5,036 nucleotides of DNA from an uncultured Clostridia bacterium (GCA_947629295.1 CANRDH010000130.1:1-5036), one strand, 5' to 3'. Shown: positions 1 to 4,847, counted from the first letter of the stretch. Program-made: numbers and translations. Notes: generated by a model from the letters alone, not told the origin.

Positions 1-3
1 TGT

Positions 4-114
4 TGTCACACAAACTTTATACTTGCTCTAAGGAATGTATAAATAGAGACAGCATTTTTACCGAATGTAAAAAACACTACCCTGTAGAGCAAAAATTATT
101 AAGTTTGTGTGACA
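4..114. repeat. Long imperfect inverted repeat, possible MITE-like element
   Basis: The outer arms TGTCACACAAACTT (4-17) and AAGTTTGTGTGACA (101-114) are perfect 14-bp complements. A second pair, TTGCTCTA (23-30) and TAGAGCAA (85-92), lies in register inside them, separated by short unpaired stretches. As RNA the outer stem could extend to positions 1-3 and 115-117 with G-U pairs. The central part (31-84) has no coding sequence and carries GAATGTA twice, 30 bp apart (33-39 and 63-69). Size, terminal arms and lack of a gene suit a MITE or the fused ends of a lost insertion sequence; a large leader structure for the downstream ATPase gene is the alternative. I cannot assign it to an IS family, and the left flank needed to find a target duplication is outside the window. 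Confidence 0.6.
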
Positions 115-231
115 GTATTATATTAACACGTTTTTCCGTAAATTGCAACAGGTAAATGCCGATTTACAGAAACGCATATTTCAGAACTATCCGATATATA
201 TTGTAATAATGCTTTTAATTTTACGATGTAT

Positions 232-238
232 AAGGGAG
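232..238 (+). promoter_or_regulatory. Ribosome binding site that fixes the ATPase start
   Basis: AAGGGAG ends 9 nt before the ATG at 248. It selects this ATG over an in-frame TTG at 143, which would add 35 residues and has no Shine-Dalgarno sequence before it. SERCA-type ATPases normally begin close to the motif seen right after residue 1 here. The leader 115-247 contains no promoter I could call confidently. Confidence 0.75.
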
Positions 239-247
239 AGTGAAGCT

Positions 248-2881
248 ATGGAATGGCACAGCCTTGACTGCAAAACAGCAGTCGATAAGCTGAAATCGGA
301 TATAAAAAACGGCTTATCTAAAACACAGGCTAAAGCACGTCTTGAAAAATACGGAAAAAATGCTTTGTCAGGCAGTAAAAAACAAAGTGTATTTGTTAAA
401 TTTCTCTTACAATTTTCAGATTATATGGTTCTTATACTTTTGGTCGCTGCAGGTATATCTTTCGGCGTTGCTATTTTTAGTGATGACGGAGATTTCATAG
501 ACCCGATAATGATACTTATAATAGTGATACTAAATGCCGTCATAGGTACAGTGCAGGAGTGCCGCGCTGAAAAAGCTATCGAAGCACTGAAAAAGCTTTC
601 CGCACCCCATGCTAACGTAATTCGTGACGGAAAAACCGCTTCAATTCCCTCCGAGGAAGTGACTGTCGGAGATATCATGCTTTTTGAAGCCGGAGATTTC
701 GTCTGTGCCGATGCACGCATACTTGAAGCAGTCGCCGTCAAGGCTGAGGAATCCTCACTTACGGGTGAATCTGTTCCTTCGGACAAGCAGGCGGATATAG
801 TCCTTTCGGAAAAAACTCCCCCGGCGGACAGAGTAAATATGCTCTTTTCCTCAACCTATATAACCTCGGGTCACGGCAAAGCAATCGTGACGCAAACAGG
901 CATGAATACGCAGGTCGGAAAAATTGCCGCAATGCTCGACGACGGAGAAAGTCCCGATACGCCCATTCAGAAAAGCCTTGCAAAAACAGGCAAAATGCTC
1001 GGAATATGTGCAATAATCATATGTGCATTTATTTTTGTTCTGGGACTTTTTCAAAAAATTCCTCCTCTTGATATGTTTATGATATCAATAAGTCTTGCCG
1101 TTGCCGCAATTCCCGAGGGACTTCCGGCAATAGTTACTATCGTCCTTGCACTCGGAGTACGAAAGCTTGCAAGCCACAGGGCTATAGTAAGAAAGCTTCC
1201 TGCTGTAGAAACTCTCGGAAGTGCAAATGTAATATGCTCCGATAAAACCGGTACGCTTACACAAAATAAAATGACAGTAGAAGTATTGTCAGGAATAGAC
1301 GGAACAATAAACACTCACAGCACAGACGGAACATTACTTCTTACACTTGCTTCACTTTGCAATAACAGCACACTCAAAAAAACGGCAGGAGTATATAAAG
1401 CAAACGGAGACCCCACCGAGGCGGCGCTTGTAACTGCCGCCGCAAATGCGGGAATCATTAAGGACGACCTCGACAAAAAATATATAAGAATAAAGGAACT
1501 GCCTTTTGACTCAAAGAAAAAAAGAATGGTAACAGTCCACAAGCTCCCCACAGGCGGTTACAGAACAATAATCAAGGGTGCGCCCGATATTCTTATAGGT
1601 CTTTGCTCGGCTGTTTACCGTTCGGGAAACGATACAGGCATGACGCAGGGTAAGAAAGCACGTCTTCTTGCGGAAAATAACAAACTCGCAGCTCAGGCTA
1701 TGCGCGTCATAGCCGCCGCATATAAGGACACGCCAAACGAGCCCAACGAAAATGAGCTTGAAAAAGGTCTTATATTCTGCGGCTTTATCGGAATGACCGA
1801 CCCTCCGCGACCGCAGGCATACGGTGCGGTCGCACAGTGTCATAAAGCAGGAATTAAAACGGTAATGATAACAGGTGACCATATCACTACGGCTAAGGCT
1901 ATTGCAGAAAAATTAGGCATATTTAAGAATGGGGATAAAACAGCAACGGGTGCGGAGCTTGACGCAATACCTCAAAGTGAACTCGAAAAAAATATCTTTC
2001 AGTATTCGGTATTCGCTCGTGTTTCTCCTGAACATAAGGTGCGAATTGTAAAAGCATTCCAAAGCTCGGGTGCAATAGTAGCTATGACGGGTGACGGAGT
2101 GAACGACGCTCCCGCTCTGAAATGTGCGGATATAGGCTGTGCAATGGGACTGAGTGGTACTGACGTTGCAAAAAGTGCGGCTGATATGATTCTGACGGAC
2201 GATAATTTTGCGACTATTGTTGATGCTGTTGAACAGGGACGCGGAATATTCGATAATATCAGGAAAACCATTCATTTTCTTCTTTCAAGCAATATTGGTG
2301 AAATACTGACCGTACTCTGTGCCTTTCTTATGCGGCTTCCTTCCCCGCTTCTGGCAATTCAGCTCTTGTGGGTAAATCTTGTAACGGACTCACTTCCTGC
2401 ACTGGCACTCGGAGCGGAACCGGCAAAAAAGGATCTTATGGAAAAATCTCCCGAAAATTCGTCAAGGGGTGTTTTCACAAAAAGCTCTGTATGTTCAATA
2501 ATAATTGAGGGCTGCTTTATTGGTGCGCTTGCATTTTTAGCATATACTATAGGCAGAGTATTTTTCGACGGCGGCGGAGACCCCATCACAGGCAGAACCA
2601 TGACATTTGCCGTGCTCAGCCTGTGTCAGCTTGTTCATTCGTTTAATCTCCGCAGTGAGAAATCCCTCTTTAAAACCGGATTTCTCGGCAATCCAAAGCT
2701 TATAGGAGCATTTGTTATCGGAGCAATTATGCAGATATCCGTTATTTCCGTGCCATTCCTGTCAACAATCTTCAAAACCGTTCCCCTGAACGTCACCGGA
2801 TGGCTTATTGTAGCAGGACTGTCTCTCGTACCTCTGCTTGTGGTTGAAACAGAGAAGTTTATAAGCAAAAACAAAGAATAA
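248..2881 (+). CDS. P-type Ca2+-transporting ATPase (type II, SERCA/PMCA-like)
   Basis: A complete 877-aa membrane pump that uses ATP to move Ca2+ (or a related divalent cation) out of the cytoplasm. Domain order is canonical: N-terminal cation-ATPase segment (about 1-55), M1-M2 (about 57-103), actuator domain with TGES (172-175), M3-M4 with PEGLP (289-293), phosphorylation site DKTGT with Asp332, nucleotide-binding domain with KGAPD (443-447), DPPRP (518-522), TGD (542-544), hinge TGDGVNDAP (614-622), then M5-M10 to the C-terminus. Putative cation ligands are Glu290 (M4), Asn682 and Glu685 (M5), and Asn710, Thr713 and Asp714 (M6). By motif alignment the M8 position of SERCA Glu908 is Gln794, as in plasma-membrane pumps. 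Length is normal and no frameshift is seen. It stands alone with its own hairpin terminator, so housekeeping Ca2+ export is the likely role. Family is certain; Ca2+ as substrate is inferred from the motifs. Confidence 0.95.
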   Translation: MEWHSLDCKTAVDKLKSDIKNGLSKTQAKARLEKYGKNALSGSKKQSVFVKFLLQFSDYMVLILLVAAGISFGVAIFSDDGDFIDPIMILIIVILNAVIGTVQECRAEKAIEALKKLSAPHANVIRDGKTASIPSEEVTVGDIMLFEAGDFVCADARILEAVAVKAEESSLTGESVPSDKQADIVLSEKTPPADRVNMLFSSTYITSGHGKAIVTQTGMNTQVGKIAAMLDDGESPDTPIQKSLAKTGKMLGICAIIICAFIFVLGLFQKIPPLDMFMISISLAVAAIPEGLPAIVTIVLALGVRKLASHRAIVRKLPAVETLGSANVICSDKTGTLTQNKMTVEVLSGIDGTINTHSTDGTLLLTLASLCNNSTLKKTAGVYKANGDPTEAALVTAAANAGIIKDDLDKKYIRIKELPFDSKKKRMVTVHKLPTGGYRTIIKGAPDILIGLCSAVYRSGNDTGMTQGKKARLLAENNKLAAQAMRVIAAAYKDTPNEPNENELEKGLIFCGFIGMTDPPRPQAYGAVAQCHKAGIKTVMITGDHITTAKAIAEKLGIFKNGDKTATGAELDAIPQSELEKNIFQYSVFARVSPEHKVRIVKAFQSSGAIVAMTGDGVNDAPALKCADIGCAMGLSGTDVAKSAADMILTDDNFATIVDAVEQGRGIFDNIRKTIHFLLSSNIGEILTVLCAFLMRLPSPLLAIQLLWVNLVTDSLPALALGAEPAKKDLMEKSPENSSRGVFTKSSVCSIIIEGCFIGALAFLAYTIGRVFFDGGGDPITGRTMTFAVLSLCQLVHSFNLRSEKSLFKTGFLGNPKLIGAFVIGAIMQISVISVPFLSTIFKTVPLNVTGWLIVAGLSLVPLLVVETEKFISKNKE

Positions 2882-2887
2882 AAACTA

Positions 2888-2923
2888 CTGCCGCACGAAC
2901 GTCCGTGCGGCAGAACCGATTTT
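2888..2923 (+). terminator. Probable intrinsic terminator of the ATPase gene
   Basis: A perfect 10-bp GC-rich stem, CTGCCGCACG (2888-2897) with CGTGCGGCAG (2904-2913), closes a 6-nt loop and begins 7 nt after the ATPase stop codon. Only a short T run (2920-2923) follows, after six other bases, so the U-tract is weak and termination may be incomplete. Confidence 0.65.
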
Positions 2924-2961
2924 AAACGACGATTTATTGTATAGATATAATTTAATTCACG

Positions 2962-2990
2962 TTGACAAATAATCAAAAAAACGATACAAT
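2962..2990 (+). promoter_or_regulatory. Near-consensus sigma-A promoter of yccF
   Basis: The -35 box TTGACA (2962-2967) is a perfect match, the spacer is 17 bp, and the -10 box is TACAAT (2985-2990), one base off consensus. Predicted transcription start is near 2997, giving a leader of about 65 nt before the yccF ATG. yccF is therefore probably transcribed independently of the ATPase gene. Confidence 0.85.
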
Positions 2991-2993
2991 ATC

Positions 2994-3034
2994 AACGAAC
3001 CTGTAAATTTCGTTGTCATGAATCGACATTTACA
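2994..3034 (+). promoter_or_regulatory. Leader stem-loops upstream of yccF
   Basis: Two pairings compete in this stretch: AACGAA (2994-2999) with TTCGTT (3009-3014), and TGTAAAT (3002-3008) with ATTTACA (3028-3034). They share the space around 3002-3014 and so exclude each other if the predicted start near 2997 is right. Neither covers the ribosome binding site at 3049-3054. The arms are A/T-rich, so chance is possible. No known riboswitch class is recognised. Confidence 0.3.
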
Positions 3035-3062
3035 TCTATAATAAAATAAAGGAGTTTCAAAA

Positions 3063-3434
3063 ATGCGTAAAATAGGAAATTTTTTCTGGTTTATCTTTGC
3101 GGGTCTTGGTCTTGGTATTAGCTGGTTTTTTATCGGACTCGTCTGGTGTATCACCATAGTCGGTATACCAATAGGTATACAGTGCTTCAAGTTTGCCGGT
3201 CTTGCATTTTTTCCCTTCAAAAAGAATGTCGTATACAGTTCAAAGACAACCTCTGTTATATTGAATATTTTATGGATAATTTTCGGCGGACTTTTTCTAT
3301 GTATTGAATCAATGTTAGCCGGTCTTATATACTGTATAACTATTATTGGCATTCCGTTCGGTATGCAGTGCTTCAAGATTGCAAAGCTTTCACTTATGCC
3401 TTTCGGTGCATCCGTGGTAAGGAAAAGCTTATAA
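3063..3434 (+). CDS. yccF: YccF-family (DUF307) inner membrane protein
   Basis: A complete 123-aa hydrophobic protein of the YccF family, a small cytoplasmic-membrane protein of unknown biochemical function. It consists of two copies of one unit offset by 62 residues: about 3-52 and 65-114. Matching marks are N6/N68, W9/W71, F12/F74 and GL14-15/GL76-77, then ITIVGIPIGIQCFK against ITIIGIPFGMQCFK, each ending in a PF pair (51-52 and 113-114). Each unit has an N-terminal hydrophobic helix and a second hydrophobic stretch around the GIP motif. AAGGAG (3049-3054) sits 8 nt before the ATG, which supports this start. Length is in the usual range for the family. It has its own promoter and no partner gene in the window, so the neighbours say nothing about its job. 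Confidence 0.93.
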   Translation: MRKIGNFFWFIFAGLGLGISWFFIGLVWCITIVGIPIGIQCFKFAGLAFFPFKKNVVYSSKTTSVILNILWIIFGGLFLCIESMLAGLIYCITIIGIPFGMQCFKIAKLSLMPFGASVVRKSL

Positions 3435-3465
3435 AATCTCATATTTAATTTTCAAATGGCAATCA

Positions 3466-3519
3466 ATTACAATAAGTATTCGGTACTACTAATACTGACA
3501 CATTGTAATACAAATTTTT
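3466..3519 (+). terminator. A/T-rich nested stem-loop after yccF, possible terminator
   Basis: An outer stem ATTACAAT (3466-3473) with ATTGTAAT (3502-3509) encloses an inner stem AGTATT (3475-3480) with AATACT (3491-3496), joined by an asymmetric internal loop. A run of five T (3515-3519) follows five bases later. It begins about 30 nt after the yccF stop and ends 10 nt before the next -35 box. The layout suits a weak terminator separating yccF from the next unit; a protein-binding dyad is the alternative. Low GC makes it uncertain. Confidence 0.4.
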
Positions 3520-3529
3520 AACGAAATAA

Positions 3530-3558
3530 TTGACATATAGAATAAAGTATGTTACAAT
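3530..3558 (+). promoter_or_regulatory. Near-consensus sigma-A promoter of the IscB-like small gene
   Basis: TTGACA (3530-3535), a 17-bp spacer and TACAAT (3553-3558). The boxes and the spacing are identical to those of the yccF promoter. Predicted start is near 3565, leaving only about 25 nt of leader before the first ATG at 3590. Confidence 0.85.
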
Positions 3559-3561
3559 TCA

Positions 3562-3587
3562 ATCATGCAGTACTGCTATTGCATGAT
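3562..3587. promoter_or_regulatory. 26-bp dyad at the transcription start, candidate operator
   Basis: ATCATGCA (3562-3569) and TGCATGAT (3580-3587) are perfect 8-bp inverted arms around a 10-bp centre. The decamer GCAGTACTGC (3567-3576) is itself a perfect palindrome overlapping the left arm. The dyad starts 3 bp after the -10 box and ends 2 bp before the first ATG, so a bound repressor would block initiation. In RNA, most of it would form a hairpin right at the 5' end. Autoregulation by the encoded protein is a guess. Confidence 0.5.
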
Positions 3588-3589
3588 CA

Positions 3590-4054
3590 ATGACAAAGGG
3601 GATGACACCCATAGCAAAAAACATTATTGTCAAAGATATTAACGGAAACTATGTCGGTACTACCTACCCAAAACGGGCAAGGGGACTTCTGAAAAAAGGT
3701 CGGGCGGTTTCCGTGGATGAGTATACCATTCAAATGATCGGAAATCCTCCGTCCGTCAATACAATAGGAGGAAAAAACATGGATACGAAAGAGGCACTGC
3801 TTGCAGCTATTGAACAGATGACCGAAGTACAGATGAACAGCTTGTTGTTCCTGCTTAATAGTTTCAATTCGGAAAATACACCTGAAATAGTTTTGCCAAC
3901 AACATATGTACAGCAGAATGACCCACGCAGTGAAATGGTACAAACCTTAAAAGAGCAGATCAATGTATTGGCTAAAGACGGATATAACAGTCCGAATACA
4001 GTTGATGTTCTTAAAGAGCTGAAGGATATGCTTAATATACTTATGAGAGTATAG
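3590..4054 (+). CDS. Uncharacterised protein with a PLMP/RRXRR-like N-terminal domain
   Basis: A 154-aa predicted soluble protein with no signal peptide or membrane segment. Residues 11-55 (IIVKDINGN, then TTYPKRARGLLKKGRAVSV, then TIQM) match from memory the layout of the PLMP/RRXRR domain that opens IscB proteins: a short strand with a K/D-x-x-G turn, Arg-x-Leu-Leu-Lys-x-Gly-x-Ala, and a closing T-I-Q strand. The PLMP tetrapeptide itself is absent. No RuvC or HNH motif follows; instead there is a linker (52-63) and a mostly helical region (about 64-92 and 112-152). I recall similar short proteins with TYPKRAKGLVKKGRA in Clostridia, with no known function. The start is uncertain: ATG 3590 has no Shine-Dalgarno site, ATG 3602 directly abuts AAAGGGG (3595-3601), and an in-frame stop at 3584-3586 prevents a longer form. 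An internal start at 3779 is also likely. Nucleic-acid binding is inferred only. Confidence 0.75.
   Translation: MTKGMTPIAKNIIVKDINGNYVGTTYPKRARGLLKKGRAVSVDEYTIQMIGNPPSVNTIGGKNMDTKEALLAAIEQMTEVQMNSLLFLLNSFNSENTPEIVLPTTYVQQNDPRSEMVQTLKEQINVLAKDGYNSPNTVDVLKELKDMLNILMRV
3766..3781 (+). promoter_or_regulatory. Strong internal ribosome binding site and in-frame ATG
   Basis: AGGAGG (3766-3771) lies 7 nt before an in-frame ATG (3779-3781), residue 64 of the 154-aa protein. This is far better than anything near the annotated start. Initiation here would give a 91-aa product starting MDTKEALL, the helical region alone without the PLMP/RRXRR-like domain. Confidence 0.55.
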
Positions 4055-4093
4055 AAGAAGTACTAACTGCATTACCGTGAATAACAACAATCA

Positions 4094-4118
4094 AAACCAC
4101 CCGCCTAGCGGGTGGTTT
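4094..4118. repeat. Right-end hairpin of the IS, possible tnpA terminator
   Basis: AAACCACCCGC (4094-4104) pairs perfectly with GCGGGTGGTTT (4108-4118) around a 3-nt loop. Read on the minus strand, the tnpA direction, the stem runs into a T-rich stretch (TTTTGATTGTTGTT), so it could end tnpA transcription. Read on the plus strand, it follows the stop of the IscB-like gene by 39 nt but lacks a T-tract. It resembles the left-end hairpin (4766-4786): both have an ACC-rich 5' arm and a 3-nt loop. Confidence 0.65.
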
Positions 4119-4120
4119 GC

Positions 4121-4142
4121 TCAACCCCTAAAGGGGTATTGA
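4121..4142. repeat. Bulged subterminal hairpin near the IS right end
   Basis: CCCCT (4125-4129) pairs with AGGGG (4132-4136), and TCAA (4121-4124) can pair with TTGA (4139-4142) if two bases (4137-4138) bulge out. Imperfect palindromes with bulged bases are what TnpA recognises at the ends of IS200/IS605 elements, so this is a candidate TnpA binding hairpin. Confidence 0.5.
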
Positions 4143-4168
4143 AAGTATGTCACCGCATTACTATCACG

Positions 4169-4197
4169 GGCAGCCGCTCAAGCGGCTGTCATTTTTT
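4169..4197 (+). terminator. Intrinsic terminator facing tnpA from the plus strand
   Basis: CAGCCGC (4171-4177) pairs with GCGGCTG (4182-4188) around a TCAA loop, with a G-U and a G-C pair extending the stem at the base (4170/4189 and 4169/4190). A then six T (4191-4197) follow at once. This is the best-formed terminator in the window and reads on the plus strand, so it would stop transcripts from the IscB-like gene just before they became antisense to tnpA. It lies between the tnpA stop codon and the IS right end, so it is probably carried by the element. Confidence 0.75.
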
Positions 4198-4202
4198 GCC
4201 TA

Positions 4203-4667
4203 TTAATTCTTTTTACCCGTAAACGGGTCAATATACTCTTTAAGTGTTAGCTGATCATTCATATAATCTTCTTGAAGTTGATTCCTAATGTATTCAGATA
4301 TTACTTTTTCATTTTTTCCAACCTTGTCTACATAGCATCCTCTACACCAGAAATGTCGATTTCCATATTTGTATTTCAAATTTGCGTGTCTGTCAAATAT
4401 CATTAGCGAACTTTTTCCCTTGAGAAATCCCACAAACTGTGCTATACTGAGATACGGAGGGATACTCACAAGCATATGAATATGAGCAGGGCAAGCCTCT
4501 GCCTCGATTATTTCGACTTTCTTTTCTTCGCATAATTTTCTAAGTATTTCTCCTACGTCTTTTCTGAGTTTTCCATATATCTCCTTTCTCCTATATTTTG
4601 GTACAAATACAATATGGTATTGGCATCTGTATGTTGAATGTGAGAGATGTTTAATTTCATTTTTCAA
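4203..4667 (-). CDS. tnpA: IS200-type Y1/HUH transposase TnpA
   Basis: An intact 154-aa transposase that cuts and rejoins single-stranded DNA at the hairpin ends of the element, working as a dimer. The metal-binding HUH motif is His62-Ile63-His64 within AHIHMLVSIPP; the catalytic tyrosine is Tyr126 in YIRNQ, with Gln130 in the usual Y-x-x-x-Q spacing. The opening STYRCQYHIVFVPKYRRK (11-28) and GCYVDKVG (110-117) are typical of IS200 TnpA. Length is normal for the family. The start is a TTG at 4667: AGGAGG (complement of 4676-4681) lies 8 nt before it, and the nearby ATG at 4660-4658 is out of frame. A TTG start fits the low expression expected of a transposase. The gene converges on the IscB-like gene. 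Confidence 0.95.
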   Translation of the reverse strand: MKNEIKHLSHSTYRCQYHIVFVPKYRRKEIYGKLRKDVGEILRKLCEEKKVEIIEAEACPAHIHMLVSIPPYLSIAQFVGFLKGKSSLMIFDRHANLKYKYGNRHFWCRGCYVDKVGKNEKVISEYIRNQLQEDYMNDQLTLKEYIDPFTGKKN

Positions 4668-4670
4668 GGC

Positions 4671-4738
4671 AATAACCTCCTCATGTTTTTGGTAATGCGG
4701 TGTCCAAACCTTTACCAGTATATCATAAGGAGGTTATT
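4671..4738 (-). promoter_or_regulatory. Fold-back that can hide the tnpA ribosome binding site
   Basis: On the minus strand, AATAACCTCCT (complement of 4728-4738) is perfectly complementary over 11 nt to AGGAGGTTATT (complement of 4671-4681), which contains the whole Shine-Dalgarno sequence of tnpA. Inside the loop a further stem pairs TGGTAA with TTACCA (4690-4695 and 4712-4717). A message with both arms would be poorly translated. Sequestration of the tnpA binding site in a leader stem-loop is established for IS200, so this probably limits transposition. Confidence 0.75.
4692..4702. repeat. 11-bp inverted repeat flanking tnpA (partner at 4151-4161)
   Basis: GTAATGCGGTG (4692-4702) in the tnpA leader is the exact reverse complement of CACCGCATTAC (4151-4161) beyond the tnpA stop. 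The 5' and 3' untranslated regions of the message, or the single-stranded element, could pair here. GCATTACC at 4069-4076, outside the probable IS right end, shares 8 nt with the reverse complement of 4691-4698. Confidence 0.5.
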
Positions 4739-4745
4739 ATTTCGA
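4717..4745 (-). promoter_or_regulatory. Probable tnpA promoter with extended -10
   Basis: On the minus strand, TATACT (4722-4717) matches five of six -10 bases and is preceded by TGA, an extended -10 (TGn). The -35 candidate TCGAAA (4745-4740) is weak (four of six) at a 17-bp spacing. Predicted start is near 4710, giving a leader of about 43 nt before the TTG codon. Confidence 0.5.
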
Positions 4746-4765
4746 CCTATTGACTCATTTTATCT

Positions 4766-4786
4766 ACCCCCGGCTGAGCCGGGGGT
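4766..4786. repeat. Left-end hairpin of the IS200 element
   Basis: ACCCCCGGC (4766-4774) pairs perfectly with GCCGGGGGT (4778-4786) around a 3-nt TGA loop. It lies about 100 bp upstream of tnpA, where the left-end TnpA recognition hairpin of an IS200 element is expected. On the plus strand a short T run follows, so it may also act as a weak terminator in that direction. Confidence 0.7.
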
Positions 4787-4788
4787 TT

Positions 4789-4836
4789 ATTCTTGCTAAA
4801 GCGTCCAAGGATCGTAATTGCTCCTTTTCTTGTCAT
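4789..4836 (-). pseudogene. 5' fragment of an unidentified gene cut off at the IS
   Basis: An ATG at 4836 begins 16 codons, MTRKGAITILGRFSKN, before the reading frame runs into the IS left-end hairpin and stops at 4747 (29 codons in all). AGGTGG (complement of 4848-4843) lies 6 nt before the ATG and overlaps the end of the upstream aminotransferase gene, whose stop is only 11 nt before the ATG. That spacing is typical of coupled genes in one operon, so this looks like the true start of the next glycan-operon gene. Too little remains to name it. The rest is not found beyond the other end of the IS, where the only matching open stretch is about 17 codons. Confidence 0.5.
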
Positions 4837-4847
4837 ATAAATCCACC

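Larger units (their letters stand above)
4094..4790 (-). mobile_element. IS200-group (IS200/IS605 family) insertion sequence
   Basis: A roughly 700-bp element with one gene, tnpA on the minus strand, and hairpins rather than terminal inverted repeats at both ends, as expected for IS200. In element orientation the left end is the hairpin at 4766-4786 and the right end the hairpins at 4121-4142 and 4094-4118. No tnpB is present. This family moves as single-stranded DNA and makes no target duplication, so the exact borders cannot be read from the flanks; those given are approximate to within about 20 bp. The transposase is intact, so the element may be active. Confidence 0.8.

Noticed and set aside
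143..247. In-frame TTG start adding 35 residues to the ATPase
   Set aside because: There is no ribosome binding site before it, the extension is not typical of the family, and ATG 248 has AAGGGAG at good spacing.
1511..1882. Open frame of 123 codons on the minus strand inside the ATPase gene
   Set aside because: It is fully antisense to conserved ATPase codons, has odd Cys/Arg-rich composition and no recognisable domain; a shadow frame.
2957..3442. Open frame of 161 codons on the minus strand over yccF
   Set aside because: It mirrors the yccF reading frame, including its duplicated unit, and runs through the yccF promoter; a shadow frame.
4658..4660. ATG as the tnpA start
   Set aside because: It is out of frame with the transposase; the TTG at 4667 is in frame and has AGGAGG 8 nt upstream.
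4094..4790. IS605-type element with tnpB or an IscB system
   Set aside because: No tnpB or RuvC/HNH-containing frame is present; only tnpA lies between the end hairpins, so it is IS200-group. The PLMP-like gene lies outside the element and faces it.
4747..4836. 29-codon minus-strand frame as a complete small gene
   Set aside because: Codons 17-29 are made from the IS left-end hairpin and following IS sequence; only the first 16 codons look like original host coding sequence.
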